Shown: positions 34,416-42,894 of the stretch, piece by piece
Layout: each line of letters opens with the position of its first letter
Numbering within the stretch: the stretch's first letter is position 1
DNA from: Firmicutes bacterium HGW-Firmicutes-8
Lineage (GTDB): Bacteria > Bacillota > Thermincolia > Thermincolales > UBA2595
NCBI GenBank assembly: GCA_002840165.1
Contig: PGZN01000013.1
Location: 20,440-84,439, forward strand
DNA: 64,000 nt
Direction: 5' to 3'
Program-made: the position numbers and the translations under genes
Notes under the pieces: generated by a model
The model's input: the letters and a program-made list of their open reading frames with translations, nothing else
Databases searched by the model: none
What the model was told of the DNA's origin: nothing

Positions 34416-34566
34416 GCCACAACCTTCTTCTTTATTTTGATAGAGCAAATATTCGAGGTTGGGCTCGGCTTTCCCTTTAAGTTTTTTCTATTTATGTATC
34501 GTTAGTAACCATCGGAAGCCATCTCTTATACAATGTATTACGAACATTTGTGAGGAGTTGGTTTTT

Positions 34567-35889
34567 ATGTTTACGGAGTTAAGTTGGGTTACTAAAAGTA
34601 CCGATAAAATTTGCCCTGTTTTGAAAGATAAGATAATGCAGACTTACCGTCATTGGAAGTGGGTCCCGCGTTTTCTGCACAAACCACTGGTAGCCTTAAA
34701 GCACCGTTTGAAGAAGCATAAGGTAATTGTTCAACTTAACGGGGATATCTATCCTCAGAATCTTAACATCCATGATTTCCTGCATAGAAATCTCGGGTGC
34801 AGGGTTAAACATAAATTGGACCTTATTAACGGTTTTTCTACCTCAGTAAACATTAAAACCCTAAAGGAAATCTTATCCCAATCATCCGTCTCTCAGGTCT
34901 CGTACGATCGGGAAGTCCATACCTGTCTAGATGTGGCAACTCCTGCAGTTAATGCCCCGCCGGTTTGGATGAATAACATTCAGGGGGAAGGTATAGGTAT
35001 CGCCATCCTTGATACAGGTATCTACCCCCATCCCGACTTAACCAGTCCCCAGAACCGTATTATCGCCTTTAAGGATTTTATTAAAGGGCGCTCCAAACCT
35101 TATGATGACAACGGCCACGGAACTCACTGCGCCGGGGATGCGGTGGGAAATGGATTTAAATCTAAAGGCAGGTATGCAGGGCCGGCCCCTAAAGCAAACC
35201 TGATCGGGATAAAGGCCCTTAACAGGACTGGTTCGGGACTGGTTTCCACACTGCTGGCAGGGATTCAATGGTGTATAAATAATAAAGACAAATATGGGAT
35301 CAGAGTACTGTCCATGTCCCTCGGCGGGCCCGCCACCCAGTCATCCCGGAATGACCCCTTGTGCCAGGCAGTCCGCAAAGCCTGGAAATCGGGAATTGTC
35401 GTCTGCGCCGCAGCCGGGAACGACGGCCCAAAGGCCGGGACAATCAACAGTCCCGGTATTGAACCGAAAATTATAACAGTTGGGGGGCTTGATGATAAAG
35501 GGACTATTGCAGTCTCAGATGACACCGTTGCCCCCTTTTCCAGCAGGGGTCCAACAATAGACAGCTTACAGAAGCCGGATGTCGTCGCCCCGGGGGCTAA
35601 TATAATATCATTAAGAGATCCAAAGTCTTACCTTGATAAAACTATTCCGGGTTCCCGGGTAGGACGGTGGTATATGTCTTTGTCCGGAACATCGATGGCC
35701 ACACCTGTTTGCGCTGGGGTAGCTGCCCTGATTTTAAACAAATCCCCGAGCTTAACTCCTGATCAGGTAAAAACCCTCCTGATCAAAACCTGCCGGAACA
35801 TTAGTCTCGACCCCAATGCCGGGGGAGCGGGGCTCGTAGATGCAAAATTAGCTGACGGCAGTACAGGTCTATTTCATAAGATGAGATAA
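34567..35889 (+). CDS. Subtilisin-like serine protease (S8, AprX-like)
   Basis: A 440-residue S8 peptidase without a signal peptide. A propeptide-like N-terminal part (about 1-125) precedes the catalytic domain: Asp in GIAILDTGIYPHPDL near 147, His in NGHGTHCAGDAVGN near 182, the oxyanion Asn in AAAGNDGPKAG near 282, and Ser in LSGTSMATPVCAGVAAL near 380. No extra C-terminal domain is present. The start at 34567 follows GAGGAG; the frame extends to 34459 without support. A cytosolic AprX-type role is the best fit. Confidence 0.9.
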   Translation: MFTELSWVTKSTDKICPVLKDKIMQTYRHWKWVPRFLHKPLVALKHRLKKHKVIVQLNGDIYPQNLNIHDFLHRNLGCRVKHKLDLINGFSTSVNIKTLKEILSQSSVSQVSYDREVHTCLDVATPAVNAPPVWMNNIQGEGIGIAILDTGIYPHPDLTSPQNRIIAFKDFIKGRSKPYDDNGHGTHCAGDAVGNGFKSKGRYAGPAPKANLIGIKALNRTGSGLVSTLLAGIQWCINNKDKYGIRVLSMSLGGPATQSSRNDPLCQAVRKAWKSGIVVCAAAGNDGPKAGTINSPGIEPKIITVGGLDDKGTIAVSDDTVAPFSSRGPTIDSLQKPDVVAPGANIISLRDPKSYLDKTIPGSRVGRWYMSLSGTSMATPVCAGVAALILNKSPSLTPDQVKTLLIKTCRNISLDPNAGGAGLVDAKLADGSTGLFHKMR

Positions 35890-35908
35890 TAAAGCAAAAA
35901 GCCCGCCA

Positions 35909-36031
35909 TTAGGTTTGTTGACAAATGCCCTAAAAGCAGAGGGGATGGCTGTTGGCATAAGGCTTTCCTTTGTTCCCATTGATGCGCCACTTATCGCAAA
36001 AAGCGGCAGAGCCGCAGGGCGGAGCCACGGA
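35909..36031 (-). repeat. Dispersed 85-base element copy plus GC-rich fragment
   Basis: On the plus strand, GTTTGTTGACAAATGCCCTA...GAGGGGATGGCTGTTGGCAT...TTGATGCGCCACTTA is the reverse complement of the element at 22286 and 24815. The following AAGCGGCAGAGCCGCAGGGC echoes the GC-rich part seen at 24741 and 43520. Confidence 0.75.
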
Positions 36032-36202
36032 TCAAGCAGTTTTTATTTCAAAAGGTATTTTATCTAATAGTTCAGCTGCTAGACTTTTTTCTCGTGCTTT
36101 TAACAATTGTGATGTATTATACTTGATTTGGTTTGTCTGTTCTTTTGTGTATGCTGAATTAGACAATGAATAATATTCCGCACCGTTGCTATAAAGTATC
36201 AT
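36032..36202 (-). CDS. Small hypothetical protein
   Basis: A frame of 56 residues (MILYSNGAEYYSLSNSAYTK...) with AAGGAG ten bases upstream of ATG 36202; an upstream ATG at 36238 has no site. It is rich in Tyr, Ser and Lys, ends FEIKTA, and has no membrane segment. It is placed between dispersed repeats in the accessory region. It could be a real small gene or chance. Confidence 0.4.
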   Translation of the reverse strand: MILYSNGAEYYSLSNSAYTKEQTNQIKYNTSQLLKAREKSLAAELLDKIPFEIKTA

Positions 36203-36239
36203 AGCATTCCTACTCCTTAAATGAATCTCTTCATTCATT

Positions 36240-36540
36240 CAATCTAAATCATACCATAAAAATCCATTTCATGGCATAAACCTTGCTAATCCCTTGAGTT
36301 CGTCGGCTGCGCTACGACCGGGTCGGGCTGGCCAGGTCAACCTCCGGAGCAAAAAAAATGGAAGAAATGCAGCCAGGTAGGAAAATTTTTTTCAGAGCCT
36401 TTAGGACCGGCCCCCAAGATTGGCATCTGGGCAACAGCCCAACAAAAAGAAAAACCCCGACCGGAGCCGGAGATATAGTAGGTTGGGATATACCATACGG
36501 GTGGCGAAAGCTTCGCTGGTAGTACCCTAGTTGGTCAATT
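36240..36540. repeat. Dispersed element B, copy 1 (structured-RNA-like)
   Basis: The block ATCATACCATAAAAATCCATTTCATGG, GCTAATCCCTTGAGTTCGTCGGCTGCGC, GGTCAACCTCCGGAGCAAAA and TAGGAAAATTTTTTT also occurs at 43250-43510, and its middle part at about 42300-42380. Several self-complementary segments are visible (for example GGGCAACAGCCC near 36427). No coding potential was found. Confidence 0.75.
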
Positions 36541-36581
36541 TTCTATTGATGAGCAATTTTTTAAGATGTTGCCTTTTAATT

Positions 36582-37013
36582 TTAATTTTTTGCTGGAATT
36601 TCTATAATTCTTCCGTGGGAATGTTTGAATACACCAATAACAGTCTTGCCGTCAACATCATACAGTGGGATTTCTATAACGTCATCAGGCTTATGCTTGT
36701 TATTCCGGGCGACAGCTTCTTTTGGCGTTTTGGGCATCTCCTCGTCCAAGTCTACAGCTCGCAAATACCCTTCAACGCCACCCTCCCCGACTGCCGATAT
36801 GAGATCAGGCTCTTGGTCTGGAGAATTGACTAACGCAGAAGAGCCATAGGTCTGGCCATTTTCGTTCTTTGGAAATACGGGAACTTGTTGGTTCGATAAA
36901 TTAGAAGCTATTGCCGGGCCGAAAGTGAGCGTTCCCGTTATTATGCCAGCAGTTAGGGCAACACCGATGAGAAACGTTCGTACACTAAGTGGCTTAAACC
37001 TCATTTTTTTCAC
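36582..37013 (-). CDS. Small secreted protein, partner of the upstream secreted protein
   Basis: A 143-residue protein with an N-terminal signal segment (MKKMRFKPLSVRTFLIGVALTAG...AIAS, about 1-37). The mature part is hydrophilic, with YGSSALVNSPDQEPDLISAV near 57 and a C-terminal beta-like segment DVIEIPLYDVDGKTVIGVFK. AGGAGGTG precedes ATG. It starts 3 bases past the stop of the preceding secreted-protein gene, so the two are an operon. No family is recognised; a role as processing or immunity partner is speculation. Confidence 0.7.
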   Translation of the reverse strand: MKKMRFKPLSVRTFLIGVALTAGIITGTLTFGPAIASNLSNQQVPVFPKNENGQTYGSSALVNSPDQEPDLISAVGEGGVEGYLRAVDLDEEMPKTPKEAVARNNKHKPDDVIEIPLYDVDGKTVIGVFKHSHGRIIEIPAKN

Positions 37014-37016
37014 CTC

Positions 37017-37463
37017 CTAAAAATAAAGATTCGGGGTTTGGAATGTGTTATAAATAGTATATCCATTACCGTTATACGCTGCGGTTTGGCCTTTACCGTA
37101 GTAATAGCCATGACTATAGTTATTCTTTGATATTATTACACCAAAGTTGTTGCATGCAGATGAGTTGTAATGCCAACTAGAATAATCAATTAGCTGATTA
37201 CTAGAATTGTACAACCGTGCCTTAGCACCCATATATCCTGTTGGTATGTTGTCCACTGCTTGATTGTATACATCTGCTCCAGTGTTTAACCATCCATTGC
37301 TTATCATAAGTGAAGAACGGTTTTTGTACGAGTAGCCATTAATAGGCCCGTAGTACCCCCAATTGCTATATATAGTAGCCGCATACGCTACTGCTGTACT
37401 TACTGTAATAAGTAAGCCCAATATGAAAGCGCAAACCGTGACCTTAAGATTCTTCCTGATCAT
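37017..37463 (-). CDS. Small secreted Tyr/Asn/Ser-rich protein
   Basis: A 148-residue protein with a clear signal peptide (about 1-29, ending VAYAA). The mature part is rich in Tyr, Asn, Ser and Gly (NWGYYGPINGYSYKNRSS, SHGYYYGKGQTAAYNGNGY) and contains one cysteine. Such composition occurs in extracellular beta-sheet proteins and some bacteriocins, but no family is recognised. GGGAGG precedes ATG. It is the first gene of the pair. Confidence 0.7.
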   Translation of the reverse strand: MIRKNLKVTVCAFILGLLITVSTAVAYAATIYSNWGYYGPINGYSYKNRSSLMISNGWLNTGADVYNQAVDNIPTGYMGAKARLYNSSNQLIDYSSWHYNSSACNNFGVIISKNNYSHGYYYGKGQTAAYNGNGYTIYNTFQTPNLYF

Positions 37464-37774
37464 TGGAATTCCTCCCTTCTATTTGGCCTTGATGGACCAG
37501 TTTTTATTGCCTTTTTTGAGTTAAATTTTTCACCTCCTTTCCTACGTTCGTTTTTACATAGGGGTATGGGCGGATTTTTCCAATTAAATCGCACAGTAAG
37601 GGCAAAAAACGCCATACATATGTAAAGTTATTGTAAAAATACATCATAAAAAGCAATTTTAACTATATTGGGTATATTTCTCCAGGCATCCACTTTATTC
37701 CTGCTATGCTTACAAGTTTATTTTATAACAAATAATGTGATATTATTACTTTAATTTCGACATTATTCCCTTTT
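37464..37774. other. Gap without a gene
   Basis: AT-rich leader of the secreted-protein operon. An extra AAAGGAGGTGAAAA ribosome-binding-like sequence lies on the minus strand at about 37528-37541, but no start codon follows at a suitable distance. Nothing else is recognisable. Confidence 0.5.
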
Positions 37775-38032
37775 ATCGGTCGGAGCAGTTTTATAGCTTT
37801 ACTTTTTTCAACTGTATCTCTTTTCGGACTAATTGCCATTGTTTTTAAACACCGGGGGAAACAGAACCGGCTTGGGTTTGCGCTACAACTTGGAACTGTA
37901 AAATTCCTTGGGACTTGTTTATCTGATCCGACAGCCGTAGCATTCAATGTTTATAAATACATATCACAGCAATTAAAGATTTCTGTTGATAATATCTCGC
38001 ACCTTTCTTACGAACGAAAGTTACAATTATAG
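37775..38032 (+). pseudogene. N-terminal fragment of a Tn3-family transposase (DUF4158 region)
   Basis: The plus-strand frame ending at TAG 38030-38032 reads ...LIAIVFKHRGKQNRLGFALQ then LGTVKFLGTCLSDPTAVAFN and VYKYISQQLKISVDNISHLS. The block KxRGxxNRLGFALQLG...FLG followed by YIxxQL is typical of the N-terminus of Tn3 transposases. There is no usable start and the rest of the approximately 980-residue protein is missing, so it is a relic. Confidence 0.75.
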
Positions 38033-38542
38033 TTCAAGATATTATGCTGCTTTTTATTGTGATTATTGAATATTCTTTCCGCTTTTATGCCCATGATATC
38101 AAACCTGCGACATTTTATACCCCGTAAGATTACCTTATTTCCCAAAAAATTTATTGCTTGTCAGCCTTGCTCTGCAAGAAAATGCTAACAATTCAAATAA
38201 CAGGAAGATACGCTTTTATAGTATTTTCAACCTGTTTCATCCAACACCTTCTTGCTCGGATTATTATGCGGTTTTGAGGGGTTAAAATGCGGTTTTAAGG
38301 AGTTGAAATTCAAAAACCACCAAAAAAACTTTAAAAGAAAGAATCGGCTCCCATTAAAGACATAAAATGGTATTATGCCTTTCGTAAATTATGTATTAAG
38401 TGTTACAGAGTACTGTTTTATATTATGTGATGTCACAATACTAATGATTGTTGCTGCTGACGTATAGTGTCCAGAGATAGACGGTGTATGTTGTCCATAA
38501 AGTGACGAAAAATGTGGCCATCTTGGCCGGAGGCAGGGAGAA
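38033..38542. other. Gap: Tn3 relic flank and end of the transposition module
   Basis: No gene is seen. An imperfect direct repeat ATGCGGTTTTGAGGGGTTAAA / ATGCGGTTTTAAGGAGTTGAA lies at 38269-38311. TGACGTATAGTGTCC and GTGACGAAAAATGTGGCC near 38458-38517 may belong to the transposon end, but a matching inverted partner was not found on the other side. Confidence 0.4.
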
Positions 38543-39343
38543 CTAAGAAAGTTCTCCCTGAATGACCAATTTCACAATATGGTCATCAATGATTCTTTTG
38601 CCATTCTGATAACCATAGAGCAGGCAGTGGGTGCAAAGCTTGTTTATGAGTCTGGCTGAGCCACTGGAATACTGGAAAACCACATCCAGGGCACTATCAG
38701 AGAAAATATCATGTTCAGCGCCGGCGTAGCTCAAATGGCGGCTGACATAGGCTCCGACCTGAGCACGATCCAGATTCTGAAGCTTGCACTGCAGATCGAT
38801 TCTCTGCCGTATAGCGGCATATGACTGCAGTTGTAACCGTTCCCAGAGTTCATTCTGACCAACCAGAATGAGTGCCATCGGACTTTGGGCATCCATTTTG
38901 AAATTAAGTAGAAACCGGATTTCTTCAAGCATTTCCCGGTCCAGCAGATGGGCTTCATCCACAATTACCACCGGCTCCAGCCGGTGAATGCCCTTCATAA
39001 GCTCGATCTCTCGATGTAGTTGCCGTTTGGCATCTCCCCGGTAGAACCTGGACTCACAACCCAGTTGCTCCAATAGCCCCTTGTAGAAATGCCGGGGGGT
39101 AAGCTTGGAATCAGCCAGGTACAGGACCATGTATTTGCCCGGATCCAGCATATCTTTGAGGCGGCGGATGGTAGTTGTTTTACCGGTGCCGCATTCTCCC
39201 GTCACAACGGCAAACAGTTGACGCTCCGCTGCATAGCTTAGTCTGCCGAGGGTTTCTTCAACCATGACACTGTTGTACAGTTCCGCGGTGGGAATATTCC
39301 GGGCAAAAGGGGTCCTGGTGAGGCCATAAAAGGTTTCATACAT
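38543..39343 (-). CDS. ExeA/TniB-like AAA ATPase of the transposition module
   Basis: A 266-residue AAA ATPase starting MYETFYGLTRTPFARN. Walker A (VVTGECGTGKTTTIRRL) is near residue 46, Walker B (EPVVIVDEAHLLD) near 120, and ILVGQNELWERL near 158. TnsC/TniB/IstB relatives regulate target choice of the partner transposase. The start at 39343 lies inside the 3' end of the transposase gene. Confidence 0.88.
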   Translation of the reverse strand: MYETFYGLTRTPFARNIPTAELYNSVMVEETLGRLSYAAERQLFAVVTGECGTGKTTTIRRLKDMLDPGKYMVLYLADSKLTPRHFYKGLLEQLGCESRFYRGDAKRQLHREIELMKGIHRLEPVVIVDEAHLLDREMLEEIRFLLNFKMDAQSPMALILVGQNELWERLQLQSYAAIRQRIDLQCKLQNLDRAQVGAYVSRHLSYAGAEHDIFSDSALDVVFQYSSGSARLINKLCTHCLLYGYQNGKRIIDDHIVKLVIQGELS

Positions 39344-40685
39344 TCTTCTCACCAGCCTTTCCCACGTTTCTGTAGCTCACAGCGGGAAGCTGACGAGTTC
39401 TGCGTTCACCATGCTGTTTGGCTGCACCCTGCAGCAGTCTTGAAGACTCTGCCTTTTTGGGTGCAAGATGTTCAGGCCGCCTTGGGCCGGTACGGTCCCC
39501 TATTACCAACTCGCGGGCCTGCCAGGGAGTATGACCTGGGTACTCAATAGTTAACTCGCTGGTATCGGCCGGGTCATAAATTACCTCCACTTTACAGCCG
39601 ATGAAGGAAACACCGACTTCATATTTTCTTCCTTCGAAACTGATACAGCCGGCTTTGTCCACCTTGCGATCTTCACAGTGGAGAAAGGTGTTTGCCACTA
39701 CCTCATGCTCAATATATTTTAAGGCTTTACTGTCACTGCGGTAGGCCGTTTCAGGACTCATATTGTTTGTGAGTGCCGAGTGGGGTTTATGCTGGTAGCA
39801 CTCCTCCAGCCAAACCCAGAACAGAGTGTTGAGTGCATCTAAGGTTTGGGGCTTTTCCAGGGCGACTTCACTCAGGAAGGAATCAACCACCCTGTTAAAG
39901 CGTTCCACTTTCCCTTTAGACTCTGGAGAGTAAGGTTTAGCGTAAAGCAGTCTGATTCCCATTTTGGCACAGGCTCTGTTCATCCAGCGGGTTCGGTACT
40001 GTTTGCCGTTATCAAAGAAAACTGTTTCCGGGACGGCATATTTCTGAATAGCCTGCCTGAATGCATCTTCGATGATAACCTGGTCCAGGGTAGGATAAAA
40101 CTGTCCATGGAGTACAAATCGGGTGGCATCATCGATGAATACCACCAGGAATACTTGCTTTGTGGCTCCATCAGGACCAATAGGCAGATAAGGGCCATAT
40201 TTAATGTCAGAATGCCATAACTGGTTCCGGTATCTATGCTGATATCTCCGGGCTGCTATGCCACCACCGGCATACATTTTCATATGTCTGGTACTGTAAC
40301 CAAGGGCAACAAGTTTTTCCTGCAGGGTACTGCGCTTCAACTGCCCCGGAGCAACCAGGCTTTCCCACTCTAGGATACGGATAATCTGCGAGACGCTTCG
40401 ACTGGGGACTTCCCGCCGTAGCAGAACCGCCTGTTCCATTACATTTTCCGGGATGGCAGAAGGACTGTTCTTTGCTCCCTTACCCTTGGGTCTTAGTCCG
40501 TCGAAGCCCTGTTTACGGTACTGCTCCAGATATCGGCGCACCGTCCGTTCCGAGATGCCATATTGCTTACAGATTTGTATTTTGGCTTCTCTGATTTTTC
40601 CTGCATCCATGCCTGCGGTCAGTATGGGAGCTAACATCTGCACCCGCTCTGCGGCAATCTCATCTGCCTTTTTGTGATCTTTCAT
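39336..40685 (-). CDS. DDE transposase (rve core, Mu/Tn552-type)
   Basis: A 449-residue transposase. The N-terminal helix-turn-helix region (about 25-70: CKQYGISERTVRRYLEQYRKQGFDGL) is followed by the catalytic core: first Asp in LWHSDIKYGPYLP near 160, second in FFDNGKQYRTRW near 223, and Glu in SPESKGKVERFNRVVD near 260. A C-terminal beta-barrel (ISFEGRKYEVGVSFIGCKVEVIYDPAD) is present. AAGGAGG precedes ATG. All catalytic residues are present, so it may be active. Confidence 0.92.
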   Translation of the reverse strand: MKDHKKADEIAAERVQMLAPILTAGMDAGKIREAKIQICKQYGISERTVRRYLEQYRKQGFDGLRPKGKGAKNSPSAIPENVMEQAVLLRREVPSRSVSQIIRILEWESLVAPGQLKRSTLQEKLVALGYSTRHMKMYAGGGIAARRYQHRYRNQLWHSDIKYGPYLPIGPDGATKQVFLVVFIDDATRFVLHGQFYPTLDQVIIEDAFRQAIQKYAVPETVFFDNGKQYRTRWMNRACAKMGIRLLYAKPYSPESKGKVERFNRVVDSFLSEVALEKPQTLDALNTLFWVWLEECYQHKPHSALTNNMSPETAYRSDSKALKYIEHEVVANTFLHCEDRKVDKAGCISFEGRKYEVGVSFIGCKVEVIYDPADTSELTIEYPGHTPWQARELVIGDRTGPRRPEHLAPKKAESSRLLQGAAKQHGERRTRQLPAVSYRNVGKAGEKNV

Positions 40686-41265
40686 GCTGAAGTCCTCCTT
40701 TTTCTGGTTTCAGCATGAAGTGTATTACAGGACTCTTAGGACATAAATGCAGAACGGTATTTGTATTTACAATGGTCCGGACAGCTTTGGCCAGCCAGCC
40801 TGATGCTTCGCCCACCAGGTCTTTGATCCGCTGGCGGGCCGAACCGCTTCTTAATTTAGTTTCCAGACCCAGCCGGGCAGCTATTGCAGGCAGGCATCCG
40901 GCAATATATTCCGACGCCTCAGCAAACCAGCTCTTAATCAGGGATATGCTGCTGTTTTCACAGCAAATCTCAGTAGCATTATCGTCAAGGATTGCTTCAA
41001 TAGCTGCGCTGGTATATCTTTTGTATGGCACCAGCATATCAGGCAGTTCGTGGTGGATTCTACGACAGTTCCTGCAGCGGAGCCGACGGATGACCAGAAT
41101 GATTGCTTCACCGTCTCCCCGCAGGGCTCCACGATTTCTGCTGCCGATTACTTTAAGCTCCGGACTGCTGCATAATGGACAGATGCTGTCCTCTTCGCTT
41201 TTGACATAACATTTATTGCTGTTAATCTTGTCATAAATCAAGCTGTACGTTGCAATGCTTATCAT
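40660..41265 (-). CDS. DUF6431-type zinc-ribbon protein of the transposition module
   Basis: A 201-residue protein. The N-terminal part has two CxxC pairs of a zinc ribbon (CPLCSSPELKVIGSRNRG and RRLRCRNCRRIHHELPDMLVPYKRY), the pattern of the DUF6431 family seen with this transposase type. The C-terminal half is helical (SLIKSWFAEASEYIAG). It probably binds DNA in transposition, but its role is not established. Its 3' end overlaps the transposase start by 26 bases. No clear ribosome binding site precedes ATG 41265. Confidence 0.75.
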   Translation of the reverse strand: MISIATYSLIYDKINSNKCYVKSEEDSICPLCSSPELKVIGSRNRGALRGDGEAIILVIRRLRCRNCRRIHHELPDMLVPYKRYTSAAIEAILDDNATEICCENSSISLIKSWFAEASEYIAGCLPAIAARLGLETKLRSGSARQRIKDLVGEASGWLAKAVRTIVNTNTVLHLCPKSPVIHFMLKPEKGGLQHERSQKGR

Positions 41266-41271
41266 CAGTTG

Positions 41272-42024
41272 TTATTTCCCGCAGCACTTCTTGTATTTTT
41301 TGCCACTGCCGCAGGAGCAGGGGTCATTGCGGCCAATCTTAATTACACTGACCGGCTTGTTTGCCGCGGGCTTGCTTTTTGGAATCCCGGTTAATTCTTT
41401 AAGCTCTTTTTTCAGTTCTGCTGCCTGTTGATTCTTACCTAAAGCAGTATATATTTCAACTGCTCTATCCAACACGTCAGCTCTGTCTCTCAGGGTCTTT
41501 TCCCCCAGGGCTCTGCTGATAATCTCCTCAGCCTTTACATAGTCGGCTTTGATGTTTTTGGCACCAAATTGATAGCAGTCTGACCAGCCGATGTAGCCCC
41601 AACCCCAGGCTGGGTCATTGGCCAGCCATAGCTGGAAAAGCCGATCGCATTCGGTTTTGTTTCCAAGGGCATAATGGGATTCCGCCAGCGCCCGACGAGT
41701 ATTTTCAATCAACAGTTCATCCGTATCGCCGCATAACTCAAGCAGTTCCTCACAGTACCGGATTCTCTTGGAGAGATATTGAGGATTATCAACTGCCGCA
41801 TTGTGCAACTGCTCCTCAAGATCCTGCACATAATTCATCACAAATCCGATCCACTCATATTTTTCTTCCAAGGTGGGTAAGTCTTTGACTTTATCTTCTG
41901 CCATAATGGCCTTAATGTCTTCCCAAGCATCCAGTAGCACATCGCAGGCATTGGTAAAACGGTCGCTTTCAATGAGTTTATACCCTGCACCAATCTTCTC
42001 ATCAATTTTTCTGTACTTTTCCAT
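41272..42024 (-). CDS. TPR-like helical protein with C-terminal SEC-C motif
   Basis: A 250-residue protein. Helical repeats occupy about 1-215 (including ALAESHYALGNKTECDRLFQLWLANDPAWGWGYIGWSDCY). The C-terminus is a SEC-C zinc motif, IGRNDPCSCGSGKKYKKCCGK. The start at 42024 follows GGAGG with suitable spacing (an ATG at 42030 is too close). It ends six bases before the DUF6431 gene, so it may be transcribed with the transposition genes. Proteins of this type are widespread and of unknown function. Confidence 0.82.
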   Translation of the reverse strand: MEKYRKIDEKIGAGYKLIESDRFTNACDVLLDAWEDIKAIMAEDKVKDLPTLEEKYEWIGFVMNYVQDLEEQLHNAAVDNPQYLSKRIRYCEELLELCGDTDELLIENTRRALAESHYALGNKTECDRLFQLWLANDPAWGWGYIGWSDCYQFGAKNIKADYVKAEEIISRALGEKTLRDRADVLDRAVEIYTALGKNQQAAELKKELKELTGIPKSKPAANKPVSVIKIGRNDPCSCGSGKKYKKCCGK

Positions 42025-42702
42025 AACCATTCCTCCGTTGTTCCGTTTTTTTCATATTAACATTTTTACCCTGTATTGAACAACGGTCATCTTTTACAGC
42101 AACATCCGGTCAGGCAATCCCGTCCGCTTTCAGTCATTTTACTTTGGCTTAAACACTAATGATGATTATTTTGTGTCAGGTCTGAAGTAGTAGAATTAAA
42201 AATAATTAAAAAGAGTGACTCTATTGTCTAAGATTGCGTATAAGAGTATCTGTGAACTATGCCAATAACAAAAAAAAATTGACATTCCATTTTTTTAAAC
42301 TCTCCAGGTCAACCCTCGGGGCAAAAAAATTTCCTACCCGGAAGATTATTCAACCAGGTAGGAAATTTAGCGCAGCCGGCAGGCACCAGCCCGGGGAAGG
42401 GGGTTGATTAAAGATTGATGCTCTCTCCAGCTATAAGATTTTTTTATCTAATATTTCTCAGAAATATAGGTCTATCTTAATAAACCCGTAAATTAGGACA
42501 TATAAAAATATTGACCATCCTTTTTTAACACCTTACAGGACCAAATTAGAGGGCCGTTTTTAAGCAGCGGATTCCGGGATCTTCACTTTAGGGCCGGAAA
42601 GGCTCCCATGTTAACTGCTATTCATTGCAGCCCTGCAAAGTCGTCAGTCGGAGCGAAGCGGATCTATTTCCACTGTTGTTCGATGATAGGAGTTTCTGGG
42701 AC
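42025..42702. repeat. Gap with partial copy of dispersed element B
   Basis: No gene is seen. The segment at about 42300-42380 (CTCCAGGTCAACCCTCGGGGCAAAA, AAATTTCCTACCCGG and its near inverse CCAGGTAGGAAATTT, GCGCAGCCGGCAG) matches element B at 43440-43510 and 36340-36395. The remainder is AT-rich and unremarkable. Confidence 0.65.
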
Positions 42703-42891
42703 TTATTCCTCATCTTCATACATTAGGTCGATAATCTGATTTATAAACCTCCTAACTTTACGTCTCATTAAGGCTATTGACCGATATTTGGAACACAATC
42801 TGTCTAATAACTTAGGCGAGTTTTCGTCTTCATAGATGACATTTTCAAATGCAATCTTCATTTTGTACATAAATGCATTAAGATTATCCAA
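42703..42891 (-). CDS. Small helical protein next to the DnaJ-domain gene
   Basis: A 62-residue protein starting at TTG 42891, three bases after the DnaJ stop, so probably translationally coupled. It is charged and helical (LLDRLCSKYRSIALMRRKVRRF) and ends in DLMYEDEE. No family is recognised. It could be a partner of the J-domain protein. Confidence 0.5.
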   Translation of the reverse strand: MDNLNAFMYKMKIAFENVIYEDENSPKLLDRLCSKYRSIALMRRKVRRFINQIIDLMYEDEE

Positions 42892-42894
42892 TTG

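Larger units (their letters stand above)
38450..41270 (-). mobile_element. Three-gene transposition module (DUF6431, DDE transposase, ExeA/TniB-like ATPase)
   Basis: Three overlapping minus-strand genes form one translationally coupled unit: DUF6431 protein, Mu/Tn552-type DDE transposase, AAA ATPase. This is a reduced TnsB/TnsC-like arrangement. Boundaries are approximate because terminal inverted repeats and target duplication were not identified by eye. The SEC-C gene six bases upstream may be cargo or host. Confidence 0.75.

Noticed and set aside
36430..36540. tRNA or known small RNA
   Set aside because: Short hairpins are present, but no cloverleaf or TTCGANTC T-arm was found here or elsewhere in the window.
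37723..37947. Minus-strand 74-residue reading frame
   Set aside because: It is the antisense shadow of the Tn3 transposase relic on the plus strand and has no ribosome binding site.
38450..42200. Terminal inverted repeats of the transposition module
   Set aside because: ACTAATGAT occurs at both sides (about 38441 and 42147) but in direct orientation and too short to call.
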